DNA of 7,186 nt, taken from positions 1 to 7,186 of the forward strand of contig JAHEAS010000167.1 in the NCBI GenBank assembly GCA_024642645.1. Reading direction: 5' to 3'. Position 1 is the stretch's first letter. Each line of letters begins with the position of its first letter. This document shows positions 5,730 to 7,186 of this stretch, piece after piece. The notes beneath the pieces are model-generated. The model was not told the DNA's origin. It saw nothing but the letters and a program-made list of their open reading frames with translations, and did no database searches. Both the position numbers and the translations under genes were made by a program. The stretch is from Saprospirales bacterium (GTDB lineage: Bacteria; Bacteroidota; Bacteroidia; Chitinophagales; Saprospiraceae).

Positions 5730-7186
5730 ATGAAGCAACTTAATTACAATTTATTTGGGCTCAAATGGCGACAAGATAAAGGCATCCTTTTGCTGCTATC
5801 TGTTTTCGCAATTTTGCTCTTTTCCAATGGTCAACTTTTGGCCGCAGTACCCAATGGGCCACTGGCCCAAATCACCGTTACAGGAACAGTGACCGATGCG
5901 AAAGGTGATGCGCTTATTGGTGCAACCATTCTCGTAAAAGACGAGGTAGGCGTGGGCACCATCACTGATTATGACGGCAGCTACGCCATCACTGTAGACG
6001 AAAATGCCGTACTCGTTTTTAGTTTCACGGGCTTCGAATCCCAAGAAGTGGCCGTTAACGGAAGGAAAGTCATCGACATCGTGATGCAAGATGCAGCAAC
6101 CCTCTTGAACCAGGTCGTGGTCGTCGGTTACGGTACTTTGACCAAAAAGCAGGTCACTGGCGCCATCGCCCAAGTGAAAGGCGACGACCTGAAAAAGCAG
6201 CCATTGCTCACCCCCATCCAAGGGGTTCAAGGCTTGGCGAGCGGCATCCAGGTTATTGGCTCTGGGCAACCCGGCTCTCAGCCAAGGGTGCAAATACGGG
6301 GTATCAACACTGTTTTGACGAACGAAAACCCACTTTACGTGGTGGACGGTGTCATCACGGACAATATCACAAACGTCAATGCTGCCGACGTTTTTTCCGT
6401 TGACGTGCTCAAAGACGGCGCCGCCGCCATCTATGGAACCCGTGCCGCCAACGGCGTTATCCTCATCACCACCAAGCGGGGTAGGGAGGGTAAAATGTCC
6501 GTCAGCCTTGACTCATATATTGGCTACCGCCAACTTATTAATGTCGTGGACATGGCCGACTCCAAGTTTTACGGCGAATACACCAACGAAGCCCGAGCCT
6601 ACGAGAACTTAGGCCCACTTTTTAACATTGATACCATTGCCTACAATACCGACTGGTTCAAAGAAATCAGCCAAAAGGGCCGTGTACAGAGTTACAACCT
6701 AAACTTGAGCGGTGGCACAGACAAAGTGACCTACTTGTTCAGTGCTGGCTACTTTGGCGACGAGGGTGTGCTAAAAGGTGCTGAATTTGAACGGATTACA
6801 CTCCGTGCGAACAACGAATACCGTCCTTTCAAATTCTTGAAATTGGGCCATGTGTTGAACGCCAACATCGTCAACAGTAGAAACAAACCCACCGGCGCTT
6901 TTACAGACGCTTACCGGATGGGCGCTTCTGCCCCTGTCACTTCAGCGTATAAAAACTATGGCTATATCAGTGGGTTAAGTGTTGCAAACCCAGTGGCCAC
7001 GCTTGAATTGGCGCATAACTACGACAAGGCCAACCGCTTTCAGGGCAACTTCTTTGGTGAGGCATCCATCATTGATGGGCTGAAATTCCGCTCCTCTTGG
7101 GGATATGACAAGTCCACTGGCGGCAACACCAATTACAACGGCGTATATAAATATGGTATTTACAACAACCCAATTTCTGAGCTGCG
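5730..7186 (+). CDS. Second SusC/RagA-like TonB-dependent transporter, N-terminal half (runs off right edge)
   Basis: The frame from ATG 5730 stays open for 485 codons to the window end, about half of a normal SusC. The N-terminus has an 18-residue polar, basic lead (MKQLNYNLFGLKWRQDKG), then a hydrophobic stretch (ILLLLSVFAILLF) and likely cleavage at LLA|A (38/39) or PLA|Q (46/47). The carboxypeptidase-D-like domain follows (TGTVTDAKGDALIGATI, about 51-120), then the TonB-box region QVVVVGYGT at 128-136. The plug has LYVVDGV at 202-208 and AAIYGTRAANGVILITTKRG at about 232-251. The first barrel strands (YNLNLSGGTDKVTYLFSAGY) come after that. There is no STN domain. It resembles the leftward SusC in domain order and motifs but is clearly diverged in sequence, so it is a paralogue for another ligand rather than a recent copy. 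A SusD gene is expected downstream, outside the window. AAAAGG lies 13 bases before the ATG; this is at most a weak ribosome-binding site. Confidence 0.96.
   Translation, partial: MKQLNYNLFGLKWRQDKGILLLLSVFAILLFSNGQLLAAVPNGPLAQITVTGTVTDAKGDALIGATILVKDEVGVGTITDYDGSYAITVDENAVLVFSFTGFESQEVAVNGRKVIDIVMQDAATLLNQVVVVGYGTLTKKQVTGAIAQVKGDDLKKQPLLTPIQGVQGLASGIQVIGSGQPGSQPRVQIRGINTVLTNENPLYVVDGVITDNITNVNAADVFSVDVLKDGAAAIYGTRAANGVILITTKRGREGKMSVSLDSYIGYRQLINVVDMADSKFYGEYTNEARAYENLGPLFNIDTIAYNTDWFKEISQKGRVQSYNLNLSGGTDKVTYLFSAGYFGDEGVLKGAEFERITLRANNEYRPFKFLKLGHVLNANIVNSRNKPTGAFTDAYRMGASAPVTSAYKNYGYISGLSVANPVATLELAHNYDKANRFQGNFFGEASIIDGLKFRSSWGYDKSTGGNTNYNGVYKYGIYNNPISEL

Noticed and set aside
8..6020. GTACTCGTTTTT present both in the SusD fragment (about 9-20) and in the second SusC (about 6008-6019)
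   Set aside because: A 12-base match between two coding regions in different reading contexts is expected now and then; it does not extend and has no flanking structure.
5796..6293. 165-codon open frame on the minus strand inside the second SusC
   Set aside because: It lies wholly opposite a well-supported SusC reading frame, and its translation shows no domain, signal or family feature. The same holds for the many short frames opposite the first SusC and the PKD gene.

Overview
The window comes from a Bacteroidota chromosome and holds outer-membrane nutrient-uptake genes of the SusC/SusD type. The evidence is two SusC-like TonB-dependent transporters, each starting with a carboxypeptidase-D-like regulatory domain followed by a VVVGYGT segment and an LYVVDGV plug motif. 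There is also the start of a SusD-like lipoprotein and a PKD-domain surface lipoprotein. Start codons lack clear Shine-Dalgarno sequences, and base composition is moderate. The general look fits Saprospiria, Chitinophagia or Cytophagia, but the sequence alone does not fix a genus.

Layout. On the minus strand, in order of transcription, come a 584-residue lipoprotein with two PKD domains (5159 to 3405), an intrinsic terminator-like hairpin (about 3320 to 3279), a complete 976-residue SusC-like transporter (3232 to 302), a 98-base spacer filled by an inverted array of 9-base repeats, and the first 67 codons of a SusD-like lipoprotein (203 to 1, cut by the window edge). On the plus strand, a second SusC-like transporter starts at 5730 and runs off the right edge after 485 codons. 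Its reading frame is open throughout. The 570-base divergent region between 5159 and 5730 has no gene and must hold the outward promoters.

How it works together. SusC-like barrels import oligomers across the outer membrane using TonB energy. SusD-like lipoproteins cap them and capture ligand. Extra surface lipoproteins with PKD and binding modules commonly help bind glycans or other polymers. The minus-strand genes look like one uptake unit, with the accessory protein unusually placed before SusC and separated from it by a terminator. The second SusC is probably the first gene of a separate SusCD pair continuing to the right. No enzyme, sensor or sigma/anti-sigma gene is inside the window, so the substrate cannot be named.

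The points most worth a second look are the 9-base repeat hairpin between susC and susD, the terminator between the PKD gene and susC, the duplicated PKD plus unrecognised-module architecture, and a short sequence element shared by the leaders of the two minus-strand genes. I found no CRISPR array, tRNA, rRNA, insertion sequence or clearly new multi-gene system.
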